Source: Bacteroidota bacterium (GTDB taxonomy: Bacteria > Bacteroidota > Rhodothermia > Rhodothermales > UBA10348). From it: a DNA stretch of 6,612 nt. The notes beneath the pieces are model-generated. The model had not been told where the DNA came from, searched no databases, and worked only from the letters and a program-made list of their open reading frames with translations. Below are positions 6,506 through 6,612 of this stretch, one piece after another. The stretch is taken from contig JACZYK010000154.1 of the NCBI GenBank assembly GCA_022571135.1, positions 1 through 6,612 of the forward strand, written 5' to 3'. The translations under genes were made by a program, and so were the position numbers. The stretch's first letter is position 1. The number at the start of each line of letters is the position of its first letter.

Positions 6506-6612
6506 ATGAGGTATAAGCTAGTGGTGTTGGTCCTTTTCGACATCGACGGTACGATTCTGACCTCGAGAGGTATGGGGCGAAAGGCCGTACAGGAGGCGCT
6601 GAGCGATGTCTG
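6506..6612 (+). CDS. HAD-superfamily hydrolase (phosphatase), N-terminus only
   Basis: Thirty-five codons are visible before the right edge. They contain the HAD motif I FDIDGT, with nucleophile D12 and acid/base D14 preceded by a hydrophobic strand (LVVLVLF), then TSRGMGRKAVQEAL, which looks like the start of a C1-type cap as in phosphoglycolate-phosphatase-like members. The substrate cannot be inferred. The ATG at 6506 is used here. A GTG at 6521 in the same frame has a GAGG nine bases upstream (6508-6511) and would give the shorter N-terminus usual for this family. The gene follows the short repeat by 28 bases. Whether it belongs to the sugar operon is unclear. Confidence 0.82.
   Translation, partial: MRYKLVVLVLFDIDGTILTSRGMGRKAVQEALSDV

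Noticed and set aside
6494..6517. Promoter TTGACT/TATAAG ahead of the HAD gene
   Set aside because: The hexamers are only 12 bases apart, too close for a sigma-70 promoter, and TATAAG falls within the likely coding region.

Overview
The window reads as chromosomal DNA from a Gram-negative bacterium of moderate GC content, probably in the Bacteroidota/Rhodothermota neighbourhood. That placement is an inference. It rests on the style of the PolA and M16 peptidase sequences and on several genes that lack a clear Shine-Dalgarno sequence. No rRNA, tRNA, CRISPR array or transposase gene was seen.

Left part (1-3848, minus strand): DNA polymerase I (polA), with 5' nuclease, 3'-5' proofreading and polymerase modules all apparently intact. 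One base after its stop codon comes an M16-family zinc peptidase that runs off the left edge. The two look like a translationally coupled pair. A 119-bp divergent spacer (3849-3967) separates them from the right part.

Right part (3968-6429, plus strand): a nucleotide-sugar block. It holds dTDP-glucose 4,6-dehydratase (rmlB type), a short SpsI-type glucose-1-phosphate thymidylyltransferase (rmlA type) and a cupin RmlC/SpsL-like 3,5-epimerase. Together they would turn glucose-1-phosphate into dTDP-glucose, then dTDP-4-keto-6-deoxyglucose, then an epimerised keto sugar on the way to dTDP-L-rhamnose or a relative. No 4-keto reductase (rmlD/spsK) is visible. The start of a HAD-family phosphatase follows at the right edge.

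The least ordinary feature is a pair of related palindromic intergenic elements (5066-5187 and 6427-6477). Both begin exactly at a stop codon: the TAG of rmlB and the TAG of the epimerase gene are the first three bases of the element. Both have TAGGGCCTG...CAGGCCCTA ends, share a 37-nt left block (31/37 identical) and a 14-nt right end (13/14), and lie in the same orientation around the rmlA-epimerase pair. The longer copy carries 71 extra bases with an extra inverted repeat and a possible extended -10 promoter. They look like a small non-autonomous, MITE-like or structured repeat family that targets or ends at TA dinucleotides.
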